The position numbers were made by a program, and so were the translations under genes. Positions 46,090 through 58,654 of a stretch of DNA of 64,000 nt are shown here, piece after piece. Origin of the DNA: Topomyia yanbarensis (Eukaryota > Arthropoda > Insecta > Diptera > Culicidae); NCBI RefSeq assembly GCF_030247195.1, contig NC_080672.1, positions 305,009,115 through 305,073,114 of the forward strand. The letters are read 5' to 3'. The notes below the pieces were generated by a model that was given only the letters and a program-made list of their open reading frames with translations, ran no database searches and was not told the origin of the DNA. Positions within the stretch are counted from its first letter, which is position 1. The number at the start of each line of letters is the position of its first letter.

Positions 46090-46490
46090 TTTCAAGGTTT
46101 AATGGTTTGGAAACCGTTGTATTATGGCTCGACAATTGTGCTGCTCAAAACAAAACCTGGACTTTGTTCCTTCATTTAATTTTATTGATAAATTCGATAT
46201 TAATACAGAAGGAGAAACTGGGGCCACATTATGGAACCATTTCGAATCGACTTTTTCATACAAGCTTGCATACAATAAACCTTTCGTTTCGTGATGCGCA
46301 ATGCCAGCCCTGGTTTTAAAGTTTTTCGAGTTTGAGCACACGCAGCTGATAGTTACCATGCGGCAGTGGAGCAGGCATTGCGAATAAAACTACCGATAAC
46401 ATTCAACGAATTCAATCAAACATTGCAGAATGCAAAACGAAACGCAGAGGTTCTGAATATGGACACGGAGAAATTTGTGCATAATTAATT
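46090..46490 (+). pseudogene. Relic of a protein with a WLDNCAAQNK motif
   Basis: VLWLDNCAAQNKTWTLFLHL is followed, after small frameshifts, by HADSYHAAVEQALRIKLPIT and FNEFNQTLQNAKRNAEVLNM. I know this arrangement (L/W-DNC-AQNKNW, then GH..M.AD..H...E) from large uncharacterised insect proteins that occur in many copies and are probably transposon-borne. The family has no name that I can give with confidence. Only about 130 residues of the C-terminal half remain. Confidence 0.55.
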
Positions 46491-47145
46491 CAATGTTTCA
46501 CAATATAAATTAAACCGGTTAAGACCCCGCGCGTATGTTGACAACATACTACATATTGTAACTGCAGCGAATTTCTTTTTCGGCGCCATTTTAAAACATG
46601 AAAGCTCTTAGAGGCATAGACCAAGAGAGAAAAAAAAATGCTATTCCGCTTTTGTCAGAGGAAAAGAAAAGGATTTCTGGGAAAATTTACTGGAAAGACA
46701 GAACCGTTGATATTAATACCGAATGAAATATTAATGACTCAGAATATAGCACATTAAAACCAATCTATTCATGCATTAGTCATTTACGATTAACAAAATT
46801 ATAACAAAAAATTGTAAATTGCAAGTGTAATTGTTATATAACTTATCAGAACCAGGAATGATTTAGAACTGTTAAGCCAACCCTGTAATTTGTTTTATGC
46901 ATGAATTAGTTACAAGGCAATTTGAAATAGTCAAAACTCGCAACGAAATGTCTAGTACTGAAATTCCTTCGTTGTGCAACTTTTTGTAATTTTGATTATT
47001 GAAAAATAAATCAATTTATTTTTTTAACCAATTGGAACATTGACCAAATTTTGTTATAATGAACCATTTTTTGGGCTTAAATAAATGCCGTTTCTTCTTA
47101 ATTATCTAATGGGACTCATGCCTTTATTTTCGTATGGGACAAACC
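46491..47145. other. Gene-free AT-rich stretch
   Basis: No coding or transposon signal recognised. Contains a CCCCGCGCGTATGTTGACAA patch near 46525 in otherwise AT-rich DNA. Confidence 0.4.
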
Positions 47146-47149
47146 ACCC

Positions 47150-47558
47150 GGATAGAATTTTACAATAGCATTTACCCTACAAACAATCATAAAACAATAA
47201 ATATTATAGTTATTACTGTTTCAACATTGTTCGATGCCAAGTTCTCACAGTAGATTTACAATAAAATTTCATGTAACAATAAATTTCACTGTTCAGTAAA
47301 AAACTGATACAGTGCATTCACATTAAGTTTTACTGTTTTCGAGAAAAAAATGTATGGAGAAAAATTGATTTTTTTAATGTTAAGATACATAACCATTTTA
47401 CAACTCTATTTTACATTTAAATTTACTGTAAAAACGTTAAAGTTTATTGTTTATGTATTGTAGCATAACACTAAAACTTACTGTAAATTATTGTAAAATT
47501 ACTGTACTGTCACAGTGAAAATCATGGTTTTGTTACTGTACATTTATATTCGGGCAAG
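47150..47558. mobile_element. MITE rich in TTTACTGTA / TACAGTAA words
   Basis: The left end CACCCGGATAGAATTTTACA and the right end (reverse complement TTGCCCGAATATAAATGTAC) are imperfect inverted repeats. The body contains many TTACAGTAA and TTACTGTAA words in both orientations (for example 47258, 47417, 47469, 47499). The GCCCGAATATAAATGTACAG start is, from memory, that of a MITE widespread in mosquitoes. No target duplication was resolved. Confidence 0.6.
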
Positions 47559-48992
47559 TTTGCTATTTTTTCGTATTCCATAGGAACAAATCATTGAATT
47601 ATGGAAGCTTACGTATCAAAGGGATGCCAGGAGCACTTATCTGAAAATGGTTGAAAAGTCATAAGGAATTCTTATGCACTGTGCGGAAAAAATAAACGAC
47701 CCATGGCTAACATCTGCCTTTGTAAACATCAAAACAAAAAGCATGGGCTAAGACTAATATGTTGGCCACTTAAAAGCCGGTACTTGACCACCTCAAGCGA
47801 GAACAAATCCATTTTAGTTTCAGTTTTCAGGGTCAATTGATTATAATCGGACATTCCGCATGGCGCTTGAAATTTGAGATAATCAGTTTTTTGCATTTTC
47901 ATTTTTATAACCTACAGTTGCTCTACAATCAATCATTACAATGAATAGTCCAGGGAAGGCTAAAAACTTTGCCATAGGTCTTATATTGCTAGATTGTCCC
48001 TGTTACGGCTATTCAAATTTCAATGGTTCGAATTAAATACAGATTCTTTTGTCAATATTCGAATAACTCGGCTTTTTAATAATTTTGAATTGGCTTAGGT
48101 TCTATGCTATTTATTTCCTAAGTGAAGAAAATTTAGGCAAAAACTATGTTTTCTTCCTCGGCATGATGCTGTTCCTTGACGTGATCCGTGGGCTTTTCCA
48201 CTAAATCAGTATTACAGTAATTATATCACGTAGAAATTTTGAGTAGGACTACTTTCTTTTTAGTTAAGCTACATTGTGATCAAATTTAGTTCTTGGCGGT
48301 CCACTTAGCCATGGTCGAAATAATGTACAAAGTGGGTTTAGGGCCAAGTTCTCTCTGGCGGTGCCCTGGGCATGACTATGAGCCCTGATTTGAAGTTCTT
48401 TAAAACTTGAAGCGTCCCATGCCAACGGTGCTAAAGTGAACTTTTCAGAACTTATGAATTGACATAACATAATCATAAAATAGAAATGTTTTATATCATG
48501 GAGAAACATTTCTGAACAGCCAATAGTAGTACTGTTCAATTGACCTTTTCATCACATTCTGTAGCGCAATTATTCGTCAAGTATTCATCAATCCCTTAAC
48601 CCTGATCCTCTCTCATGGCGTTTTTGTGGTCTGCATGGACCATTCAGCCATTACCCCTCCTATCATCGGCCTTGGACTGAATTGCGCTCTCATTGTACCA
48701 CCAAACGCTCCTACATGAAAATGTCAAACTATTTTTTCTCCTCTAGGCAGTACTAAATTGCGCTTTTTAGTTTCAAGCTTAACTATTGATATGGATCAGA
48801 GATCGTGTTTGGCCAATAAATATTTCATTTTTACACTTTTAACTTCTAATTTATATTATGTTTTTTCAGGAAAAGTAGCGAATGTTACTATCGAGAATTT
48901 CCAACGTTCAATTCAACGCAGTTTCTAACGTTTTTATATCAAGGCTACTTTATAAGGTAAGTCATCCAAGAGAAATATATGGATTAGATTTT
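47559..48992. other. Gene-free stretch before the dehydrogenase 3' end
   Basis: No gene recognised. A minus frame at 48539-48264 has no known motif. Confidence 0.4.
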
Positions 48993-48996
48993 CTCA

Positions 48997-49002
48997 TTTA
49001 TT
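48997..49002 (-). promoter_or_regulatory. Possible polyadenylation signal of the dehydrogenase
   Basis: AATAAA on minus, about 185 bases after the stop codon at 49187. Position is reasonable for a 3' UTR, but the hexamer is frequent by chance in AT-rich DNA. A second hexamer overlaps the stop codon itself (AATAAA-like on +), which is not relevant. Confidence 0.35.
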
Positions 49003-49186
49003 CGTCGAGCGAATCCGTTTTTTAAAGTGTTGATATGAAGAATGCCATTTATACCTCCGATAGCACGGTTGGCACTAACAGTAACACGATATGGCTGGAA
49101 CAATTAACGGTATAGGTGGTTGTAGAATACAGATATAAAACATATCACTGGTAAATGCTTATCAGCTGCGAAATATAAGCATAGTT

Positions 49187-52100
49187 TTAAATAAATGCAA
49201 TAGGATCAACTCCAAGTCGTTCCGAAAGCTGATTGCATGTTTTAATTTGGTTTTCATGATAGGCTAGACCACCTTCCTGATCTACTTTTTTCATGTGGTT
49301 TCGCTCCGGGTCACCAGCCACTAGAACCGGTTTCGTTTCATCAGTCTACAATGAAAAGGTGTCAATTAACATTCCTTACATAAACCACACAATCCCCACT
49401 ACCTTTGGCATGTTTCTCAGAATACTGTTCAGATCGGACATTCTAGTCTCAAAACCGGGCGCGAAACAGGCAGGGTTTATCGCTACAAAACATTGGCCCA
49501 GATCGGCCTCCGAGTCGGCACCGGCGTGAGTCCATTTACGAACTTTGGTAGCATAGTTGGAACCGGCCATGATTCCACAAAAAACTTCCACCATCGTTGA
49601 CAGACCGTACCCTTTGTAACCGGAAGTGAGTTCGGTGCCGCCTAATGGCATCAGACAGCCCGTATCGAAGGCTACGTTGGCATCCGTTGTCGGATGACCG
49701 GTGGGATCCTGAGCCCATCCGACCGGAATTGGTTCTCCTTTGCGACGTTGCATTTCAATCTATCATACATATTAAAAAATCAAGTGGCTATTGGCAGTTT
49801 TTAAATAAATTACCTTTCCAACCGCCACGGCGGTAGTGGCCATGTCCAACACAAAACCGTCCCCATTTTCTGCCGGAGCACCCACCGACAGGGGATTGGT
49901 CCCGAGAGCGGCTTCCTTGCTTCTGGTTGGGCTAGCCAACGGCGAGGTGTTGGTCATTGATATTCCAATGCAGCCCTCCTTCATGGCGCGCAAAGTGTAC
50001 CATCCCGCAATGCCGTAGTGGTTAGACCCTGTAAAATAGATGTAACGGGAATATCACAATATATTTCATGTTTAATTCATATCAATATTTGCAAAGGGCA
50101 AGCTTTTGCGGTTCAGAGACGAGTTTTTTTCCTCGGTTGAAAACATTAATCTGAACGGCATTCGCCCGATTATTGCAGAAATTTTTTTTTCGATGATGTT
50201 AAAATTTAATGCAAGTTTGATAAATTATTAAAAGTTCAGAAAGTAGTCTAACAGATGCCATTCCCAGTCTACAAACAAGAAGAATCAATATGGAACAGCT
50301 TTCAAACCTCTATAGATTATTTTCTTGTGTACTATGTCAATAAAGTCAAACAATGTGCACCTTTAAAGTGGAGTAAATGTTCGAAAACTTTTTCAACCGT
50401 CAAGATCACATAATTTCGAAACCATCAACTTTGAAGATTTAACAATTTCGAAGAATTCCCAACATAAAGAGGCGCATTTTTTTATAATCATTTTAGTAAT
50501 TAATTCTCCTAGAAATAATTATGGAGAATTAATTGTTTAAAAATAGTAAGAGACTTTCTGTCTTCAGCAAAGTTGTTAATAATGTTATTTTAAACAACTT
50601 TAAACAAATATGAAGGCAGCATGAATGCAACATATCGAGATATGAAACGATATTCTGAAAATTTTCTTACAGCCAGTTCTTTTCAAAGTATTTTTTATTG
50701 TAAGCTTTAGAGACGCATACTTTGAAAAGAATGAGGATTTTATTGTATATAAACAGCAGATAAGATTTATCAATCACAGTAATATCAGGATTACTCGTTT
50801 TAAAGGTTTTCTTTCACATATAGTCTAATATATTTCAATACTCTTAATATACTGAGTACTCATTTCTTCAACAATGTGGTTTGAAACAGCATTTTCGACA
50901 ACTTTGCTAAAGACGTGTCGCGAACTAAATTTGCTTGAAGAGTACATTCTCTGTAACTAGTTCTTGGAGGATTAACCGCCAAAATTATTTTTTTAGAAGA
51001 TGTGCTGTTTTAAGTTAAAAAATTCTAATGTGCGCATGGGGGCACAACACCTAGCTTAGAAACGCTGGATTTGAATGATTCTTGTTCCACTCGTCTGTAA
51101 CTGACACCAACTTGCTGTCAGACTATACATCCAAACTAACGCCAAATTAGCGCCAGTTAGACATTATATCCAAACAGGGGTGCTAACGAGGATAGGGAAG
51201 CGAACTCTGTCTTTTGGTATGAGAGCCAAACGCCAGTAGGTATGCAAAATATATTTTTTTCCCGCCAATCCTAGCTAGCTAGCGGCACAAGCTTAGTCAT
51301 GACACTAAATTAGTGCCGGATTCTGATGAGACAAAATCGAAACGCAAATTCCATAACTAATTTTGTTATAAGTTTTGTGCCATTCACTCACAAAAGTGTT
51401 TCTATCCAATTTTCTCATTAGTGCTTAAAAATTTGCTATTTCCTAAGTTTGTCTCTTTTAGCAAGAAAAATAGCATAGAGTATCATCTGAACTGAAGATC
51501 GGTCACGATTTTTCAGATTTTTTGTTGATCTTGGTGGAATTACTCTTGAATACTAAATTTAGTTTGGGATTGGTAGCATTATTATTACCGTAAATTTCGA
51601 ATCTACTTCGTTCCAATTCATCAGTTAAGCTTGTTTCGTTCGAAAATATTTCTAAAATAACATATGAAGAAATCTCAAGAAAACCGAGTGGCCGAGCGAA
51701 TGGCATTCCCCACCGTAATCTCGCATGCTTGTCGACGCACCTTTGCTTTATTTGAAAATACTTTGAACTACATTGTGGAAGTTGGAAGATCTGTTGGATT
51801 CTCTTTACAGGGTGGTTCCATTTATTACTTCAACATTCTTCAGTAGAGTAGGTTTTGGAGAAATTTTTTGTTGGTTTTTTCAGTGTGCTGTTTTCCCAAC
51901 TCATTAATTGACGATTGTGTTTAAATTCATTTATCAGCAGCCGTTAAACTCGTACGGAAATGCATTTTAAAATGACTTTTGCAAATGTTTGAATCTCGTC
52001 CGAATTTCAAGCAAATGCCGAAGCCAAGGGCGCTTCTTAGCGCATTGTCTTCGGTACATTGGAACGGTTCTAAGATCCTGCACGAGTTCAAATTTTACAC

Positions 52101-55100
52101 AATTGATGTACTAAACGGGCAGTAAGAACAAATATTGCCACTAAACGATCGCGTCAGAAAATCGTGCAGGTCGGCTGCGTCAGTTATAAAAATAGAGTGA
52201 GGAAAGTTACTCTAGAAAAAGGCGAAATTTTTTTTTTAATGAATATATTTAGGCCCAAATGCGGTGGCTTAACGAGGCCCATTGTTGGGGGGGAAGGGGA
52301 GGAGTTGTTTCTCTAATCTTCCGGTCATCACATCGCATGCTTTGATATTCTTAATATGTATAACAAACATGAAGATGTGACACAAGGTGCCAAGAGCGCA
52401 CTAAAATCCTGTCAATCCTATTTTTCATTGGATTGTCTGCTCTAAATATATCACCAGGGGACCATTCATGAATGATATTGGATATTGACAATAAGAGAAG
52501 AGCGTCACGTAACGAGATAAAAAACTAAAAATGAATTTTAGACGTATCAGCGGATCAGGGATAAAAAACGTACAACATTGTTAATGAATGGCCCCCAAAC
52601 AAAGAATATTCCATAACGAATATCACGTAACATCGGTGATAGAGTATTGGGATCAAGGCCAAGTCCCCTCTGGGTCGTGCAAAACTGAGAAGCAACATCA
52701 ATTTAGGCACAGTTAGCAGACGTCCATTTATTTTCATTTTGTTTTGTTTTGTCTTTTCATTTATTTCTCCTGCTACGATGTGTGCGGGAGAACCGGACGG
52801 CCAAGGAAACGGAAAGCCAGTGGCCCAAACAGATCAGGAACAGGAGGGAGGACTGCGAACAGGGAAACCGACAACAGAGGAGAAATCGTTTATTTATTTA
52901 TTATAGCTACGATACTAATCACAATTGTTTTGCTTTTCTTGTTTCGTTTCAGCAAACCAAAATCTATACGGACTAGCACATACGAACAGTTAGGCTTTGT
53001 AGGTTCTCATCTTGAGAAATGACAATGACACTGTACGAGATGGCGCTGGGCCTGTGGTCTTCGACTGGCATGGTCCATTCTCATTGATTCGGAAGTCTTC
53101 TTGGCTGGTTGGTAGATATGTGCTCCTACTTGCAAGTTGATCAATTCACTTGGGTGGGGGACATGTGGATCCTACTAGTTGTCGACTCTTTTGATCGTGA
53201 GTATGAGGCTAGTTCAGGAAAGGAGTGCAGGACTGGCACCTAGGAGATAGTTAATTATTCAGGACTTGTTCTTATGATTACTAAACTCGACCAAGTACAC
53301 CGGCTCTCGGAAATGATAAGCAACCCTTTCGGGTCGGTGTGGTCTATTCGAGTCGAACCAGGCGGACATTCGGTTCGAGCAAACTTTATGGTTAATAGTG
53401 GATAAATATTTCTTACGCCTTTATTGGCAGAGATTCTTTTTGCGAAATCCTAAAATACCTTCACTGGTATAGCTACTCAGGATAATAATAATAGAAAATT
53501 AAGGGTTTGCCTGGTCCATAATGTAATGAATATGTATATTGACTAGAACAGGGATAATCGAGTTATGTTATAAGATAGAGAAGAAACAGCACAGTTGAAG
53601 GAAAAGTATTCGCGAGTAAGGACTAATACTGCTAGTATGTTTACCGTTTCAATTAATAGTCGATTGATCTGCTTCGGACCTAGGATACAAAAAGGAGATT
53701 AGGAAGAGACAGAAGCGGATTCAATGCAAAATTTGCCAATATGACGTTGACCCCAAGGCGATGGTAGGATTATTTTCCATAGGGTGACAGACTAGATGAC
53801 ACGACGTTACACGCTCTGAACTTGCGCCAAATAGTTTGTATGTATGTATGAAATTCGCGGACATCACGGCTGACTGCGATCTCTAATTTACTTAACAGTC
53901 GATTGATCCGCTTCTGACCTAGGGGACCCATGAGGAGATCAGGAAGAAAATAGAAGCGGAATCAATGCGAAGTTTTAATTGCATCACTGACGATTTAGCA
54001 CGCGTTGTTAGGAGCAGGATACATTGGACCAGACAAAACAGAGAACTTGACGTTACGTTAAGCGTTAAGCGATAAAAAAAGAAAAAAACTGATCACAATT
54101 ATTTTGCTTTTCTTGTCTCGTTTCAGCAAACCAAAATCTCTTTACTATCTCTTCATTTTCTGTCTCCAACTATCCTCTATGTAATGTATCTGAAACTTGT
54201 GGGACTGGTTAACAGCCGGCGCCTGCTTGTGGAAGAAACTGGTGTGCTATACGGACTAGCACATACGAACAGTTAGGCTTTGTAGGTCCTCATCTTGACA
54301 GAGTCTAGATGGGCGGATGAACGTCTGCCAGGGTGTGGGCTGAGAAATGACAATGACAATATATTTAGGCCCAAATGCGGTGGCTTAACGAGGCCCATTG
54401 TTCTTTTTTACAATAAATAAAAAACAACTAAATTATATTATTTGTCTCGTTCAGGCGCAGCTTGCTCCTGCGTGTTGAGATCCTTTTTCTAGGGGGCAAA
54501 ATATTGCCAGTGTTGTCCACTGCAATTTGTGGTTCGATTGGTTTGTTTTCTTTCGCGTTATCTATCACGTCCATGTCCTCATCTGTATTACTTTTCTGCT
54601 GCTTGCGGTCGGTTGTTCTTGTGTGTATCTTAGTCTTAGGTGTCGATATTGAATGTCCGTTTTTCGGCATTAGCTTCGTTGTTATTGTTGTTGCTGGTTG
54701 TTGGCTTAGAGACATTAGATGAGATCATTGTTGCATATTTGTTGATGCTTGATCCGGAAATATTGGTTTTGCAGCCGATAGTGATTTAGCGTAAGATGGT
54801 TGTGTGCTGATTTTAGTTGAGTTTTCCTTAACAGCTTCTGCGCAAGGTTTTCCGAGGTGCAGCGTCTTCGTGCAGAACTGGCACGTAGGAATTTGCCATA
54901 GGTACGTGACCAGTGATGTCTGATGAATGGGAGCATCGTCGCTTGATAACACTGTGACAGTTATGTATAAGGGAATCGGTATAGACACACGCATTCTCAC
55001 CACACGAACACCGCTAAGAATGACCGGGAAATCGTTTCTCCATGTATAGTGTGTAACGGATTTTACTTCTCCGAATTTTTGAAAGCATTTTTTAATCACG

Positions 55101-58100
55101 ATGTCAGGGGTACGCGTAGCCAAATCATGAACACGAACTTCTACAGCGTCGTTTTCGATGTATGCGGGAATGCTATATATAACATCGCCGCATTCGGCGG
55201 TGTGCTGCATGTTGATTCGCGAGACGAATGACTCAGCTTGGTTAATGTTCTTGATACATTAAAGGTTTTTTGATACATTTGCCGTTAAAGGTTTTCTACG
55301 AAAGAAAGGTGACGTATTCGCAAAACAATGCCGGTCGATCATTAATTCTTGGTTAATGACGGCTGGAATAAAAATGATGATCCCACTGAGGATAACCAAT
55401 CTAAAGACTACGAATCCTTTAGGGGCGGACACGGAACAAAAAGCTACTGCAGAACCGAAGAAACTGGCGGTAACCAAGGCGCTCAAACCGCAACCACCAT
55501 TCATCGAAGAACCGAAAGCACCCACTACGATAGACCACCAAGTGTCTACATCCTGCTCCAGTTATTTTCCAGTTACCAGCGCGAAAACCGTACTGCTGCT
55601 ATTCGAGAGTGGTTCTTCGACATCCTGAAGCCAAGACATCTAAGCCTGTCCGACAAGCTGCCACAGCTGCGAGAAACTCACCGACGCTCCAGTGCAGCAC
55701 TCCAACCTGGTCTCCATCGAAGAGGTCGAAACCATGATGCAGCGGTTCTGGAAAGTCGAGCAATTGCCGGACGTCCCAAGCTCTCCAGAGAAGAATTAGC
55801 CTGCGAATCCCACTTCCTGTCCACATATAAACGAGATCCGACAGGGAGGTTTGTGGTACAAAAACCATTCAAAGAAACCGTTACCAAGCTGGACGATTGT
55901 CGAGATTTAGCACTGAAGCGATTTCTGATGCTAGAGAAGAGATTGTTACGTAACTCCGAGCTCCAGACCAAGTACATTGAGTTCATCCGAGAATACGAGA
56001 CTCCCAGTCATTGCCATGAAGTGATCGAATCAGATAACCCACCGGGCCAGAATTGTTTTTATCTGCCGCATCAGGCCGTTTTGCATCCCTTCAGTTCAAC
56101 CACAAAATGTCGAGTGGTATTCGATGCCAGCGCAAAGTCGTCCCCATCCAGTCTGCGTTGAACGACATACTCCTCGTCGGTCCGGTAGTGCAATGCGACC
56201 TGTACTCCATTATGCTTCGATTTCGCACCCATAAAGTAGCTTTCACAGCAGACATTTCCAAAATGTATCGTTAGAATCTGATGGCACCTGAACATAAACA
56301 CTATCAACGAATCTCCTGGCGTGAACGAACGTCACAACCGTTGCGTGTACTGGAACTGGACATCGTTACTTATGGCACAGCATCGGCTCCATACCAAGCA
56401 ACGCGGTGCCTGGCACAAATGGCTGCGGAAGAGAAGAATGATTACCCGATTGCAGCCGAAATAGTAAAAAACGAGGTCTACATGGACGATGCGCTATCTG
56501 GTGCCGATTCGGTGTTGGAAGCTATGGAAACAACGGCAACTGGCTTTCCCATCCACAAATAGTGTTCCAATTACTTGGAGTTCCTCCAACACGTCCCTCC
56601 CGAAGAACGTGAGCCCCAAGTGCCGTTGAAAAAATGCTGAACGAATAAGGTCATCGAGGTCTTAGGTCTGCTCTGGGATCCAGAGGCAGATGCACTACTC
56701 TTCGCTAACAATATCAAGCCACTGATAAGAGACGTTGATGATCTACGCCGAAGTCACCAAATTTTAGGATCCTCTCCGACTGTACTCACCAGCTATTGTC
56801 ATCACCAAACTACAAGCGTAACGTCCGTGCAGCATTAAGGCAGACTGGGATACCCGGTCGACGAAGAATTTGCACAACAGTGGCAAGAACTCCATAGCTC
56901 ATTGTCACACCTCAACCAAATCCTAATTTCTAGATGTGTGACAAACAACAACGTGATGGCCTATGAGTTACACGGATTCTCTGGTGCTTCGGTCGTGGCG
57001 TACGGAGCCTATGTGTACGTGCGGAGCATATTTGCTGACGGAATGGCAAAGATGGCTCTTCTGACCAGTAAGTCTAAGTTGCCCCCCCTGCACGGTTTGT
57101 CAATCCCACGGAGAGTTGTCTGCTGCCCTCCTGCTGTCCCATTTAGTGAAGAGAGTACCCGTCGAGCTGAGCATGAAGTTTCTAGGAGTTATTCTGTGGT
57201 TCGACAGTACAGTTGTTCTAGCCTGGATCAAGAAACAGCTAAATGAACTTGAGTTGTTCGTCCGTAATCGCATTGCTTTAATCCAACAAGAAACCGATGG
57301 TTTCAGATGGGAGTACAGCAACACCGAAAACAATCCCGCCGATATCGTTTCACATGGCCAGCTTACTGAGATCCTCAGTAGAAACAACCTCTGGTGGCAC
57401 GGTCCTGAATTCCTCGCCTACGTAGTCTATCACATTCAACTGCCTGCAGCCGTTCCAGATACAGATTTGCCAGAAATGGAAGCAGTCCTTGCCGCACTCA
57501 CCGTGAAAATCGAACCACTTCCAATTTTTTCACGATACAGTAGCTTTCGCAAACTGCAATGAGTCATTGATTACATCCTGCGGTTCGTCGATAATTGCCG
57601 TAAGAAATCTGTCGAACGTGAAACTCGTCGAAATTTGACCGTTTGTGAACTACGCAAATCGAAGGAGGCTATAATCAAAGTGATCCAGATCAAGGTGCCT
57701 ATAACTCTAAGGTGATTCGTATTTGGAAGTGACTAGGTGAGAAGTGAGGTAAGCGTGCACCTGGTTTCGGGGGAGAAAAATGACAGCAAACAACTTTGTG
57801 TGCAAACTGAAATCCAAGCAATCATCACTAGTAACTAGTAAACAATTTCGCTAGCTGTCGTTTTTAAAACCAACATGGCTGATCGAAATTTTTGATCATC
57901 GTATCACCTGAGAATAAGAGCTCCTTGGGTTCGACCAAGGCGGTGAGAGGACGGCCAATCAAGTAGTGCGCCGCTGTATTCACCAACGGTTTACATGCGA
58001 CCTTTTTATCATGATTATCTTTGATGATATAAACTTCTGCCCTCACCTGTGCCCCGAAATTGTTTATTTGATTGAAAATTCTTCGTATAAATGCAAGATA

Positions 58101-58615
58101 AACATGACTACAGAACTCATCAGAGGACAACCTGAATTCCGACAATTAATTGCGAATTTTACGGTGTTACGTTTCACTGGTTGCAAAGTTTCAATTTGAA
58201 TTAATTCCAAATGTCGTCTCTTTTCTATTCTAATCTTTCCAATATATATGTACTCACTTTTCGCACAAACCCATCCGACACCGACCTCCTTCGCTTTCTT
58301 GACAGCTAGATCCATACAGAAATTACCAACCACTGCACCGAGACCGTTGTTACCGTCGACCCAGGCTGCCGCGGGCATTTCGTTCAATACCGTCGGAACG
58401 GCCGCCCCGTTACACGCATTTTTATGCAGATCGTTGATGTACATCTCCAGCCGGTTCATACCATGGCTAAAGTGCCCCCGATAGTCAGCCTCTACCAGCA
58501 GGTCGGCCATTTGTTTGGCGTGCGCCGGGGGCGTGTTGGATTTGACAAAACAAGCCTCCATAAAGCGTCGTGCTTCCTCGACAGCAACTAGGCGGGGTTG
58601 CGTTGCGGTTGCCAT
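49187..58615 (-). CDS. Malate/L-lactate dehydrogenase, LDH2/MDH2 family
   Basis: NAD(P)-dependent 2-hydroxyacid oxidoreductase. Coding exons: 58615-58258, 50028-49814, 49759-49403, 49345-49187; all introns GT-AG, 362 residues, usual for the family. The N-terminal helix region has LLVEADYRGHFSHGMNRLEM with the conserved SHG histidine. WVCAKRSNHYGIAGWYTL crosses the first splice junction and is the family signature. GTNPLSVGAPA, DMATTAVAVGKIE and GGTELTSGYKGYGLSTMVE follow. The chosen start is ATGG in a good context (AACCATGG); a longer in-frame reading upstream would need a GTG. An acceptor-like TTTTTTTGCAG at about 58665 suggests a non-coding upstream exon. No signal peptide, so likely cytosolic. 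Distinct from classical malate dehydrogenase. Substrate preference cannot be told from sequence. Confidence 0.94.
52243..52287. repeat. Direct repeat, left copy
   Basis: A segment of about 40 bp (ATTTAGGCCCAAATGCGGTG through GAGGCCCATTGTT) recurs at 54360-54402 in the same orientation. On minus it lies just 3' of the R1-type ORF1 at its right copy, so it is probably the conserved 3' end of that non-LTR family, present twice. Confidence 0.75.
52905..54358. repeat. Internally duplicated retroelement-like stretch
   Basis: 52915-53035 matches 54090-54360 except for two gaps (after CAAACCAAAATCT and after CTCATCTTGA) where the first copy lacks about 100 and 45 bp. A second pair, 53650-53740 and 53893-53975, shares GTCGATTGATC, GACCTAGG and AGAAGCGGATTCAATGC. 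No RT or other domain is visible. It could be the 5' UTR or ORF1 side of non-LTR elements. Confidence 0.55.
54428..55260 (-). pseudogene. R1-type non-LTR ORF1 (gag-like) with a CCHC knuckle
   Basis: On minus, IYSIPAYIENDAVEVRVHDL, then TWRNDFPVILSGVRVVRMRV and a CCHC knuckle CQFCTKTLHLGKPC, a layout I associate with mosquito non-LTR ORF1 proteins. A single in-frame TGA (54727-54725) separates it from a Lys/Thr-rich tail ending KLRLNETNNII at 54428; apart from this stop the frame is open. ORF2 is not present downstream: the 3' direct repeat follows directly, so the element lost ORF2 or is an ORF1-only derivative. Confidence 0.75.
55340..57720 (+). pseudogene. BEL/Pao retrotransposon pol relic
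   Basis: From 55790: ACESHFLSTYKRDPTGRFVV, KLDDCRDLALKRFLMLEKRL, HPFSSTTKCRVVFDASAKSS (first RT part), FRTHKVAFTADISKMYR, then EVYMDDALSGAD at 56470-56506 with an intact YMDD. The thumb is frameshifted, YELHGFSGASVVAYGAYVYV (RNase H start, D of FSDAS changed to G), then STVVLAWIKKQLNELELFV, WEYSNTENNPADIVSHGQL and WWHGPEFL, and the first part of integrase to about 57690. Stops and frameshifts occur at about ten places. Lies on + inside a minus-strand gene. Confidence 0.88.
57864..58000 (-). pseudogene. Inverted BEL/Pao integrase fragment
   Basis: On minus, TAAHYLIGRPLTALVEPKEL is the integrase block (P.HFLIGRPL) near the C-terminus of BEL/Pao pol. It faces the main relic and lies 150 bp beyond its end, so it is either a separate copy or part of the same element inverted during decay. 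Confidence 0.75.
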
Positions 58616-58654
58616 GGTTCTCGTCGTTCGTCCGATGTCTATTGCTACTGGCAC

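Larger units (their letters stand above)
50029..58257 (-). other. 8.2-kb intron 1 of the dehydrogenase, filled with TEs
   Basis: Donor GTGAGTAC and acceptor TTTTACAG define it. 50040-52240 has no feature I can name. 52243-54402 is a stretch bounded by a direct repeat, 54428-55260 an R1-type ORF1, 55340-57720 a BEL/Pao relic, and 57880-58000 an inverted Pao fragment. The other two introns are about 55 bp each, so the expansion is entirely from insertions. Confidence 0.85.

Noticed and set aside
58615..58654. Upstream start of the dehydrogenase
   Set aside because: The longer frame begins with GTG, lies next to a likely splice acceptor, and adds residues not expected at the N-terminus; the ATGG at 58615 is better.
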